A DNA stretch of 64,000 nucleotides from Hymenobacter perfusus (GTDB lineage: Bacteria > Bacteroidota > Bacteroidia > Cytophagales > Hymenobacteraceae). The notes below the pieces were generated by a model. It did not search any database, was not told the DNA's origin, and was given only the letters and a program-made list of their open reading frames with translations. Position 1 is the first letter of the stretch. Each line of letters opens with the position of its first letter. Both the position numbers and the translations under genes were made by a program. Positions 34,540 to 41,778 of the stretch are shown here, piece by piece. The stretch is taken from assembly GCF_003944765.1 (NCBI RefSeq), contig NZ_RWIU01000009.1, forward strand, positions 115,590-179,589, read 5' to 3'.

Positions 34540-34557
34540 TCGGCACCGGAGTTGGCA
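34540..34557 (+). promoter_or_regulatory. Possible sigma-54 promoter of the 34592 operon
   Basis: TCGGCACCGGAGTTGGCA resembles the -24/-12 consensus TGGCAC-N5-TTGC, with GG at 34542-34543 and TTGGC at 34552-34556. The GC is one base too far, so the match is imperfect. It is 35 bp before the ATG, and the locus encodes a sigma-54 activator, which makes it worth noting. Confidence 0.35.
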
Positions 34558-34591
34558 ATACCCTTCCATCTCCCAATTACCGCCGACCAGT

Positions 34592-35278
34592 ATGCTTCTC
34601 TTCGACAACATCGCCAAAGCGGCCAAGGACTTCTTCGTGGAAGAAACCTCGCCCGATGGCCCCTCCGTAGCGGCCCCGCGCAGCCTGCCTGGCCAGCCGA
34701 CCCCTACATTTTCGGGCGGTAGCACATCAGCCGCTTTCCAGGCCGCCCCGCTCCTGACGCAACCCGAGCAGCGCCACCTCGACCACATCCGGCAGCTGCT
34801 CTCGGGCGACGGTAAGGACTTCATGGCCTTCACCAAAATGGTGACCAGTCTGCAGGCCAGCGGCCTTTCCGGCCCCATCCTGTACCAGACGGCCTTCAAC
34901 GCCTTTGCCGCCGTGACCAGCCTGGAGCTGCCGGCGTTGCTGAAATCGGCCGAGCAGTTTGAGCTGAAGCTGACCTCGGACCGCAACAGCATTCTGGAGC
35001 GGCACCGCGAGAAGGTGGGCGAAATCCGGATTCCGAACGTGCCGCCCAGCCCGCTGGTGCAGCTGCAGCAGCAGGAACAGCAGCTGCAAACCGGCCTCGC
35101 CGACCTGGCCCGGCAGCTGGAAGAAGCCCAGCAGCGCCTACTGGCCGTGCGCCAGGAACTGCAGCAGCAACAGCAGAAAGCCACGGCCGCTTTGGCCTCC
35201 TACGAGCTGGCTCACGCCGCCGCCGCCGCCGAGCTCAAAGCCCACCAGCAGGCCGTGCAGGCCTTTCTGCTGAAGTGA
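34592..35278 (+). CDS. Coiled-coil hypothetical protein, first gene of envelope module
   Basis: 228 aa from ATG 34592. The N-terminal 60 residues are probably disordered. A compact helical region follows (about 60-150), then a long Gln/Glu/Leu-rich coiled coil to the C-terminus. No signal peptide or membrane helix, so cytosolic. Its length and coiled-coil end, and the PspA-like protein encoded next, suggest it works on the inner face of the membrane. Not recognised as a named family. Confidence 0.75.
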   Translation: MLLFDNIAKAAKDFFVEETSPDGPSVAAPRSLPGQPTPTFSGGSTSAAFQAAPLLTQPEQRHLDHIRQLLSGDGKDFMAFTKMVTSLQASGLSGPILYQTAFNAFAAVTSLELPALLKSAEQFELKLTSDRNSILERHREKVGEIRIPNVPPSPLVQLQQQEQQLQTGLADLARQLEEAQQRLLAVRQELQQQQQKATAALASYELAHAAAAAELKAHQQAVQAFLLK

Positions 35279-35453
35279 AGCGGCCCGAAAGCCGCCGGGC
35301 CGGTTGCCGCCCGAACGACTATGCCCGAACGACGCCATCAGTACCACGGGGCTGCACCGTCAGCTTACGGCAACCGGCCCGACGGCTGGCAGCCGCCGGA
35401 CCGGAGCGCGGCCGGCCCCTCACTCACCATTTCACCACTTCACCATTTCACTG

Positions 35454-36443
35454 ATGAATCCTCTTTCCACTTCCGATTTCAAAACCGGCGACCTGCCCAA
35501 GTGGCAGCAGCCCGAAAAAGTGGCCGGCTGGGTGTTTCTGGCCGGGCTGGCCGGGGCCGGCATCTACTGCTGGGGTACCATTGTGCCCTTCCTGGTCGAA
35601 ATGGTGTTCGACACCGTGAAGCTGGGCATCGGGCTGGGCGTGCTGCTGGCGGCCTGGCTGGTGCTGACGAGCCCGCGGGTGAAGGCGGGGCTGTGGTACG
35701 CCGGGCAGCGCATCTTCCGCACGGCCGCCGGCATCTTCGTCAACACCGACCCCATCGGCATCATGGAGGACTACATCCGCAGCACCTCCCAGGAGGCGCG
35801 CAAGATGGAGGAGGAAGTAGGCCACGTGGAAGGCGCCCACGAGCTGGTGAAGCGCAAGCTGGAAGCCAACACCCTGCAGATGCGCGAGTACTTGGCCCTG
35901 GCCGACGCCGCCACCCACCAGCGCGAGCCCGACGCCGCCGAGCAGTACGCCAGCCGCGCCGCTCAGCTCCAGGACTACAATCAGCGCCTGCAGCCCATGG
36001 CCACCACCACCCAAAACGTGAGCCTGGTGATGCGCCAGATTCTGAAAGCCGCCCTGCGTCAGATCGACGGCAGCAAGTTCAAGGTGAACCTGCTGAAGGA
36101 CGAGTACCAGCTGGTGAAACGCACCAGCTCGGGCATGCGGGCCGCCATGAACATCCTGCGCGGCGACCCGGACAAGAAGTACTTCTTCGACCTGGCCACC
36201 GACCGCGTGGCCCAGGACATGGCCCAGCAGCTCGGCCAGATCAAGCAGGCCATGCGCTACAGCCAGGAGTTCGTGAAGGGAATGGACATCCAGAACGGCG
36301 TGATGAGCGAGAAGGGCCAGCGCCTGCTGGAGAAATACCAGAAAGGCGACTTCAACGCCCTGCTCGACGAGAAGCCCGCCCCCACCAGCCCGGCCCAGCA
36401 GCGCACCGCCACCAACGACGCCTACCGCAGTCTGCTGGATTAG
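35454..36443 (+). CDS. Membrane-anchored PspA-like coiled-coil protein
   Basis: 329 aa from ATG 35454. Two hydrophobic helices (about residues 25-50 and 55-75) lead into a cytosolic helical part. It opens D-P-I-G-I-M-E-D-Y-I-R-S-T-S-Q-E, then K-R-K-L-E-A-N and a long charged coiled coil with an A-x-x-Y-A-S-R-A-A-Q-L segment. The layout resembles PspA/IM30 proteins, in which helices after a D-P-x-x-x-x-x-x motif assemble under the membrane. PspA itself has no membrane helix, so this is a variant or a convergent design. It follows the coiled-coil gene by 175 bp and precedes the OmpA fusion. Confidence 0.72.
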   Translation: MNPLSTSDFKTGDLPKWQQPEKVAGWVFLAGLAGAGIYCWGTIVPFLVEMVFDTVKLGIGLGVLLAAWLVLTSPRVKAGLWYAGQRIFRTAAGIFVNTDPIGIMEDYIRSTSQEARKMEEEVGHVEGAHELVKRKLEANTLQMREYLALADAATHQREPDAAEQYASRAAQLQDYNQRLQPMATTTQNVSLVMRQILKAALRQIDGSKFKVNLLKDEYQLVKRTSSGMRAAMNILRGDPDKKYFFDLATDRVAQDMAQQLGQIKQAMRYSQEFVKGMDIQNGVMSEKGQRLLEKYQKGDFNALLDEKPAPTSPAQQRTATNDAYRSLLD

Positions 36444-36482
36444 GGATTAGGGATTAGGGGAAAACGAGAGCTATAGCTACAA

Positions 36483-36603
36483 ACTCCCCTCCTTTTTTCC
36501 AGGAGGGGTGCCCGAAGGGCGGGGTGGTAAACCCACCAGAACGAACACTAGGAAATTAAAAGCTAAAGCCCCTCTCCTTTTTCGGAGAGGGGTTGGGGTG
36601 AGG
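36483..36603. repeat. Intergenic inverted repeats, family C copies
   Basis: Two hairpins: CCCCTCC / GGAGGGG (36486-36508) followed by GGGCGGGGTGGT, and CCCCTCTCC / GGAGAGGGG (36570-36592) followed by GGTTGGGGTGAGG. The second shares its CCCTCTCC core and GTGAGG end with repeats at 39448 and 43153. Confidence 0.7.
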
Positions 36604-36627
36604 CGACTAGAGCCAGCCTACGAAGCG

Positions 36628-36668
36628 GTAGAGATGCTTCGACTTCGCTCCGCTGCGCTCAGCATGAC
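36628..36668. repeat. Palindromic repeat family A, single arm
   Basis: GTAGAGATGCTTCGAC followed by variant sequence and CTCAGCATGAC: one arm of the family A palindrome (compare 13237-13266), with no partner arm. Confidence 0.75.
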
Positions 36669-36725
36669 GGCCAGTCAACCGGCCTATCCAATCAAAAAAC
36701 AAACAACCCAAAACGAACAACGACA

Positions 36726-38504
36726 ATGACAACCCGTGGTAAACTGGTACTAGGCGTTCTGCTTGCAGCGCTGCTGTACTTCGGCATCAACAAGCTCGTG
36801 CAGAGCGGGGTGCTGTTCAAGAAAGCCGCTACCGAGTCGGTGCTGCTGAGCTCCATTGAGCTGCCGAGCAGCGCCGGGGGCTCGCGCACCAACATGGCGG
36901 TGCCGCTGGCCCCGCTGCCTTCTGAAACGCCTTCTGGCAAAGGCAGCCCGCTGGTGTGGGAGGTAATGGCCTGGAACTCGCAGATGGCTGGCATGCTGGC
37001 CAACGGCGGCCCCCGCACCACCCAGGGCTCTAGCATGGCTGCCGCCGGCCTGGATATGCAGATTGTGCGCCAGGACGACGTGGCCAAAATGCAGGCCGAC
37101 CTGGTGAAAAACGCCCTCGACCTGCAAAGCAACCCCGAAACCCCGGGCCTGCTGGTGAGCATCATGGGCGACGGCCTGCCGGCCTTCTCGGCGGTGCAGC
37201 CCCAACTGGAAAAAGCCGGCACCGGCCTCCAGATCATTCCCTACTCGGTGGGCAAGAGCTTCGGCGAAGACAAGCTGATGGGCCCCAAGGAGTGGCTGGA
37301 TAACCCCAAAGCCGCCCTGGGCAAAACCGTGGCCTGTTACCTGCGCGACGGCGACCAGAACATTGCCCTGAAATGGTGCGCCGACAACGGCCTGAAAGTC
37401 AACCCCGACGAAACCACCTACGACCCCGAGGCCGTGAACTTCATGGCCGCCTCCGACTTCCTGGTGGCCGCCGAGAAATACATCATCGGCAAGCCCGAGC
37501 AGCGCGTGAAAGTGGTAAAAGGCAAAAACACCGGCGTAAAAGTAGACGTGTTGGCCGACGCCGTAGCCACCTGGACGCCCGGCGACGTGAACATCGCCAA
37601 GCAAAAAGGCGGTCTGGTGAACATCGTCAGCACCAAGGATTACAGCAACCAGATGCCCAACATCATGGTGACCACCAAGCGCTGGTATGACGCTCACCCC
37701 AAGGAAGTGGAAGCCCTGATTACGGCCCTGGCCGTGGCCGGCGACCAGGTGAAATCTCACCCCGAAGCCCTGAGCCGCGCCGCCGATATTTCCAGCGTAG
37801 TGTACGGCGACAAGGACAAGCCCGGCGCCTACTGGCTGCGCTACTACAAGGGCGTGAGCGAGGCCGACCGCAACGGCGAGGTGGTGGAGCTGGGCGGCTC
37901 CAAGGCCTTCAACTTCGCCGATAACCTGGCCCTGTTCGGCCTCAACGAAGGCGGCACCAACATTTACGCGGCGGTGTACAAAACCTTCGGCGACGTGCAG
38001 CACCAGCTTTATCCCAAGGAACTGCCCAGTTACGTACCCCTCGACCAGATGCTGGACCTGAGCCCGCTGCGCAAGCTGCAGGACAAGTACCTCGGCAAAA
38101 ACCTGGCCCCGGCCGAGCAGCCGCAGTTTGCCGCCGATGACGAAATCCGCCAGAGCGTGAGCCGCCGGGCCTGGAACATCGAGTTCAACACCGGCCAGCG
38201 CACCTTCACCCCCGCCGCCGAGCAGCAGCTCGACCAGCTCTTCAACGACCTAGTAGTAGCCGGCCGCCTGAAAGTAGCCGTGCACGGCCACACCGACAAC
38301 GTGGGCGACGCCCAGCGCAACCAGCAGCTCAGCCAGGACCGCGCCGAGGCCGTGCGCCAGTGGCTGGAGCAGCGCAGCGCCAGCGCCTTCCCCGCCGGCC
38401 GCGTCCAGACCTACGCCCACGGCGCCCAGGATCCCGTGGCCCCCAACACCACTCCCGAAGGCAAAGCCCGCAACCGCCGCGTGGAAATCGTGCTGGGGAA
38501 TTAG
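36726..38504 (+). CDS. Solute-binding protein fused to OmpA-like domain
   Basis: 592 aa. An N-terminal hydrophobic helix (L-V-L-G-V-L-L-A-A-L-L-Y-F-G-I) acts as anchor or signal. Residues about 60-450 resemble a periplasmic binding protein of the NitT/TauT or phosphate kind (D-Y-S-N-Q-M-P-N-I-M-V-T-T-K-R-W-Y-D near residue 305). The C-terminal about 115 residues are an OmpA peptidoglycan-binding domain: I-E-F-N-T-G-Q-R-T-F, V-H-G-H-T-D-N-V-G, N-Q-Q-L-S-Q-D-R-A-E-A-V, and a final N-R-R-V-E-I-V. The fusion would fix an ABC-transporter binding protein to the cell wall. The permease and ATPase genes follow directly. Confidence 0.9.
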   Translation: MTTRGKLVLGVLLAALLYFGINKLVQSGVLFKKAATESVLLSSIELPSSAGGSRTNMAVPLAPLPSETPSGKGSPLVWEVMAWNSQMAGMLANGGPRTTQGSSMAAAGLDMQIVRQDDVAKMQADLVKNALDLQSNPETPGLLVSIMGDGLPAFSAVQPQLEKAGTGLQIIPYSVGKSFGEDKLMGPKEWLDNPKAALGKTVACYLRDGDQNIALKWCADNGLKVNPDETTYDPEAVNFMAASDFLVAAEKYIIGKPEQRVKVVKGKNTGVKVDVLADAVATWTPGDVNIAKQKGGLVNIVSTKDYSNQMPNIMVTTKRWYDAHPKEVEALITALAVAGDQVKSHPEALSRAADISSVVYGDKDKPGAYWLRYYKGVSEADRNGEVVELGGSKAFNFADNLALFGLNEGGTNIYAAVYKTFGDVQHQLYPKELPSYVPLDQMLDLSPLRKLQDKYLGKNLAPAEQPQFAADDEIRQSVSRRAWNIEFNTGQRTFTPAAEQQLDQLFNDLVVAGRLKVAVHGHTDNVGDAQRNQQLSQDRAEAVRQWLEQRSASAFPAGRVQTYAHGAQDPVAPNTTPEGKARNRRVEIVLGN

Positions 38505-38535
38505 CGGTGAGGTGGTGAGATGGTGCAGGTCGTCC

Positions 38536-38640
38536 GTCATGCTGAGCGTAGCCGGAGGCGAAGTCGAAGCATCTCTACCTCTGGCTAATTATTACTAGTG
38601 CAACGAAGCGGTAGAGATGCTTCGGCAAGCTCAGCATGAC
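38536..38640. repeat. Palindromic intergenic repeat, family A copy 2
   Basis: Arms start GTCATGCTGAGC at 38536 and end GCTCAGCATGAC at 38640. The left arm has an insert (about 38548-38562) that breaks perfect pairing. It lies between the OmpA-fusion gene and the permease gene. Confidence 0.88.
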
Positions 38641-38668
38641 GTTCTTTTTCCTCTCACTCATTGCCCCC

Positions 38669-39445
38669 ATGAAATCCCTCTTCCTCCCCAACGCCCGGCC
38701 GCCGCGCACCACGTTTGCCCTAATGGCGGCCGGGCAGGCGGGGCTGCTGCTGCTGCTGTGGCTGTTTTACCCGTTGCAGCTGTTCCCCTCCCTCGGTGAC
38801 GTGCTGCGCGCCCTGGCCGACCTGACCACCACCCAGGGCCTGGTGCCGGAGCTGTGGGCCAGCATGACCACCGCGTTGCAGGCCCTGGGCATGGCCACGG
38901 TGCTGGCGCTCTTGATTTCCTATCTCACGGCCCTGCCCTTCTTCCGGCCCCTGGCCTACGCGGCTTCCAAGATGCGCTACCTCACCCTCACCGGCCTCAC
39001 GTTTTTCGTGGCCCTGCTAGTGAGCTCGGGCCACGAGGTGAAGCTCTCGGTGCTCACCTTCGCCACCACCGTGTACCTGGTCACGGGCATGACGGCCGTG
39101 ATGCTCGGCACCACTCAGCAGGAGCTGGACCACGCCCGCACTCTGGGTTTGGGCGAGTGGCGCAGCTTCTGGGAAGTGGTGGTGCTGGGCAAGCTGGCCG
39201 ATATGCTAGAAGTGGTGCGCCAGAACTTCGCCATCATCTGGACGATGATAACGCTGGTGGAAACCCTCTACCAGTCGGAAGGCGGCATCGGCCTGCTGCT
39301 CTACAAGCAAAACCGCTACCTCCACCTCGACGGAGTAGTAGCCATCCAGCTCGTCATCCTGGCCGCCGGCGCCGCCCAGGACTATGTTTTCGGCCTGCTC
39401 CGCCGCGTGTTTTTCCCCTACGCCAGCCTGGCATCGGCACGGTAG
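38669..39445 (+). CDS. ABC transporter permease (NitT/TauT type)
   Basis: 258 aa from ATG 38669; the in-frame ATG at 38636 lies within the repeat. About six transmembrane helices. The cytoplasmic EAA loop is visible as Q-E-L-D-H-A-R-T-L-G-L-G-E-W-R-S-F-W-E-V-V-V-L-G, with the invariant Gly. Length and pattern match the BPD_transp_1 permeases of nitrate/sulfonate/taurine-like importers, which work as homodimers. It pairs with the ATPase at 39645 and the wall-bound binding protein at 36726; the cargo is unknown. Confidence 0.9.
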   Translation: MKSLFLPNARPPRTTFALMAAGQAGLLLLLWLFYPLQLFPSLGDVLRALADLTTTQGLVPELWASMTTALQALGMATVLALLISYLTALPFFRPLAYAASKMRYLTLTGLTFFVALLVSSGHEVKLSVLTFATTVYLVTGMTAVMLGTTQQELDHARTLGLGEWRSFWEVVVLGKLADMLEVVRQNFAIIWTMITLVETLYQSEGGIGLLLYKQNRYLHLDGVVAIQLVILAAGAAQDYVFGLLRRVFFPYASLASAR

Positions 39446-39447
39446 GT

Positions 39448-39604
39448 GCCTCACCCCCCGGCCCCCTCTCCAGGGGGAGAGGGGGAGCCTGACGATGCAC
39501 TGAGCCTGTTTTGGCGGCTTCCTCCGCTTCTTTACAAAACGCGCATCCGCCGAGCCGCCGTGGCTCCCCCTCTCCCCCTGGAGAGGGGGCCGGGGGGGTG
39601 AGGC
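39448..39604. repeat. Intergenic inverted repeat pair, family C
   Basis: Arms of about 42 bp: 39448-39489 and 39562-39604, inverted and nearly identical (one C differs). Each arm starts GCCTCACCCCCC and contains a CCCCCTCTCC / GGAGAGGGGG hairpin. It fills the permease-ATPase spacer. Confidence 0.9.
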
Positions 39605-39644
39605 AACCGCCAGAACGCCAACTCACTCATCCACTCATTCACCC

Positions 39645-40472
39645 ATGACTCCCTACTCCTACAAATCCCCCGTCCTCACCCTCGACAACGTGTCGCTGAC
39701 CCTGCACGGGGAAACCATCCTGCGCGATATTTCGGCGCAGGTACTGGATGTGTGCCGGCCGGGCCTGAGCCAGGGCCAGGTGGTGGGCTTCTACGGCCGC
39801 TCGGGCATGGGCAAGTCGGTGCTGTGCCGGCTGATGGCTGGGCTGCTGGCCCCGAGCAGCGGCACCGTGCTGGTGGGCGAGGCGCAGCAGCCGGCCACGC
39901 CCGGCGCGGTGGGCTTCGTGCAGCAGCACTACCCGCTGTTCAACCACCGCACCCTGCTCGACAACCTGCTGGTGGCCGCCGCCCGCCGCTACCCCGAGCC
40001 CGCCGAGGCCCGCCGCCAAGCCGCAGAGTACCTGGAGCGGTTCCAGCTCACGCCCCACCGCGCCAAGTACCCGGCCCACCTCTCGGGCGGCCAGCGCCAG
40101 CGCGCCGCCATTGCCCAGCAGCTGCTCTGCTCCGACCACCTCATCCTGCTCGATGAGCCCTTCTCCGGCCTCGACGTGGCCATGCTGGACGAGGTGCGCA
40201 AAATCATCCTCGAAGTCACCACCCTCGACGAGCTTAACACCGTGGTCATCGTTTCCCACGACCTGGCCACCACCACCGCCCTCTCTGACCGGCTCTGGCT
40301 GCTGGGCCAGGAGCGCGACGCCGCGGGCCAGTTGCTGCCCGGCGCCACCATCAGCCCCCAGCACCAGTACAACCTCGCCGAAATGGGCCTTGCCTGGCAC
40401 GAAAACGTGGAAGCCGAACCGGAATTCGTCCGGTTTGTGGAGCATCTGAAGGAGGAGATAAGGGCTAGTTAG
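39645..40472 (+). CDS. ABC transporter ATP-binding protein
   Basis: 275 aa. Walker A G-R-S-G-M-G-K-S at residues 51-58, signature L-S-G-G-Q-R-Q-R at 146-153, Walker B L-I-L-L-D-E-P at 166-172, H-loop His at 205 in V-S-H-D. The C-terminal about 50 residues extend past the core with an acidic end. It powers the permease encoded upstream. The unit is followed at once by AT-rich DNA on the opposite strand carrying the TIR gene, so the operon either ends here or was split by that insertion. Confidence 0.95.
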   Translation: MTPYSYKSPVLTLDNVSLTLHGETILRDISAQVLDVCRPGLSQGQVVGFYGRSGMGKSVLCRLMAGLLAPSSGTVLVGEAQQPATPGAVGFVQQHYPLFNHRTLLDNLLVAAARRYPEPAEARRQAAEYLERFQLTPHRAKYPAHLSGGQRQRAAIAQQLLCSDHLILLDEPFSGLDVAMLDEVRKIILEVTTLDELNTVVIVSHDLATTTALSDRLWLLGQERDAAGQLLPGATISPQHQYNLAEMGLAWHENVEAEPEFVRFVEHLKEEIRAS

Positions 40473-40482
40473 CAACTATAAG

Positions 40483-40878
40483 TTAAATTAATTCCCTAGC
40501 ATCCTCCAACAAACTCTTTACCCTTTTAATCCAAATAGAAATTTTTTCATAATCATCATAAGGGTTAAATTTTTCAATCCACTGTTGTAAAATATTTATA
40601 AATAAATGTCCTGGTATTTTCTTTTCAAGAAACAGATATCCATCTCTTACCTTGGATTCTATAACACTTCTCACATACTCCTCTGATATTCCATTGTGAG
40701 GTACTCGCAACGCATTATCAAGAAAATCAATCACATCAACTAATACAGATAATTCAACATATCTTTTATACTTCAGTGGCATCAAAGGCTTATCTCGAAC
40801 GTCTCCTTTCTTACAGAAATAGACATCATCACCTTCTTGCTGAAGGTGTTTTTGTACAACATGCTCAATATCAACATT
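40483..40878 (-). CDS. AT-rich open frame in phase with the TIR gene, start unclear
   Basis: The frame is open from codon 40876-40878 (just after the TAA of the TIR gene) to 40483, about 131 codons, and is in the same phase as that gene. Its sequence is protein-like throughout (E-G-D-D-V-Y-F-C-K-K-G-D-V near the start; F-L-E-K-K-I-P-G-H-L-F-I-N-I-L-Q-Q-W near the end). The first ordinary start codons are TTG 40785 and ATG 40782, which would leave out the protein-like part before them. Either a rare start is used, or the frame was once part of the TIR protein. No motif or membrane segment is recognised. Confidence 0.6.
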   Translation of the reverse strand, partial: NVDIEHVVQKHLQQEGDDVYFCKKGDVRDKPLMPLKYKRYVELSVLVDVIDFLDNALRVPHNGISEEYVRSVIESKVRDGYLFLEKKIPGHLFINILQQWIEKFNPYDDYEKISIWIKRVKSLLEDARELI

Positions 40879-41661
40879 TTAATTCCTTGAACCCAGACTT
40901 ATCATCAAGTACGTAATATGATGAGCCAGACGATGATCAGCATTTGGTATCTGCAATTTTGCTAACTGAGCTTCTCTTATCTTGTAGTCAGCCTGCCATG
41001 ATTTTTTATAGTACTCTGTCGCATAGTGAGTACTATGAATTTCTTGACCATCGTAATGATAATAAGTAGCATATAAATCCCAGTTACCTGGGCGGTAAGC
41101 TAGGTTATGAATTTCAACATATCCTCGTGGAAGCAGGCACACTACAGTATCTTCCGCATATTTAATCTGACTCAGAGAATCTTTACTGTCTTTTACAGGA
41201 ACATCATTGTCTGTTTTTTGAATTAGTAGTTTCAGGCCATTAATGACATCAAGAATTGCTTCATCCCTGTCAGGCCACTTAGTAATTGGTTTGCCATCCT
41301 TTGGCAATGCCTGAATAGCAGAGAAGTCCATAGAGTGCCAATCACAAGGCCTAGCAATAACAGGTACCAATAAAGCTTTCCCTTCAACGTGCCTCTGCAT
41401 AGCAATTGTAAGTTCAGTACCAATACAGTATTCTGAAGCAAGGAAGTCTGAGCTTATCAACGGAATAATAATATCAGCTGAACCTATCTTGCTTTTGATT
41501 TCCTTGTCCCAGTCTTGGCCAGGAAGAATTTCACGGTCATGCCAATAGCTTACTAGCCCCTTTCTCTTCAAAGCCGACAGATGAGCAATGAGTTGCTTTT
41601 TGACCTCTTCATCAACGTGACTGTAACAGATGAATATACTTTTGGCGGAAGAAGAAGCCAT
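40879..41661 (-). CDS. TIR-domain protein, AT-rich, probably acquired
   Basis: 260 aa. The first about 140 residues are a TIR domain: I-F-I-C-Y-S-H-V-D-E, W-H-D-R-E-I-L-P-G-Q-D-W-D-K-E-I, A-D-I-I-I-P-L-I-S-S-D-F-L-A-S-E-Y-C-I-G-T-E with a candidate catalytic Glu, and the V-P-V-I-A-R-P-C-D-W loop. The C-terminal 120 residues are not recognised. Bacterial TIR proteins of this kind often cleave or convert NAD+ in antiphage defence. The base composition is far more AT-rich than all neighbours, a sign of transfer. The gene is opposite in strand to the ABC and two-component genes on its two sides. Confidence 0.88.
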   Translation of the reverse strand: MASSSAKSIFICYSHVDEEVKKQLIAHLSALKRKGLVSYWHDREILPGQDWDKEIKSKIGSADIIIPLISSDFLASEYCIGTELTIAMQRHVEGKALLVPVIARPCDWHSMDFSAIQALPKDGKPITKWPDRDEAILDVINGLKLLIQKTDNDVPVKDSKDSLSQIKYAEDTVVCLLPRGYVEIHNLAYRPGNWDLYATYYHYDGQEIHSTHYATEYYKKSWQADYKIREAQLAKLQIPNADHRLAHHITYLMISLGSRN

Positions 41662-41778
41662 GTTTGGTGCACCTAATTAAAGTGTGGATATCTCGACAAA
41701 GTAACAGGAAAAAGCTAGGCCTTTATTGGTACTCTTGGCAGCTTTGTGAATTAAATAAGACTTTACTCCATTCCCCCA
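41662..41778. other. Divergent promoter region TIR / sigma-54 activator
   Basis: 117 AT-rich bp. On the minus strand TTACTTTG (41697-41704 on the plus strand, as its complement) is close to the TAnnTTTG -7 box and could serve the TIR gene; no TTG lies at the right spacing. Confidence 0.35.

Noticed and set aside
35321..36457. 378-codon Arg/His/Gly-rich frame overlapping the PspA-like gene
   Set aside because: A shadow frame of high-GC coding DNA; the other frame has ordered helices and hydrophobic segments.
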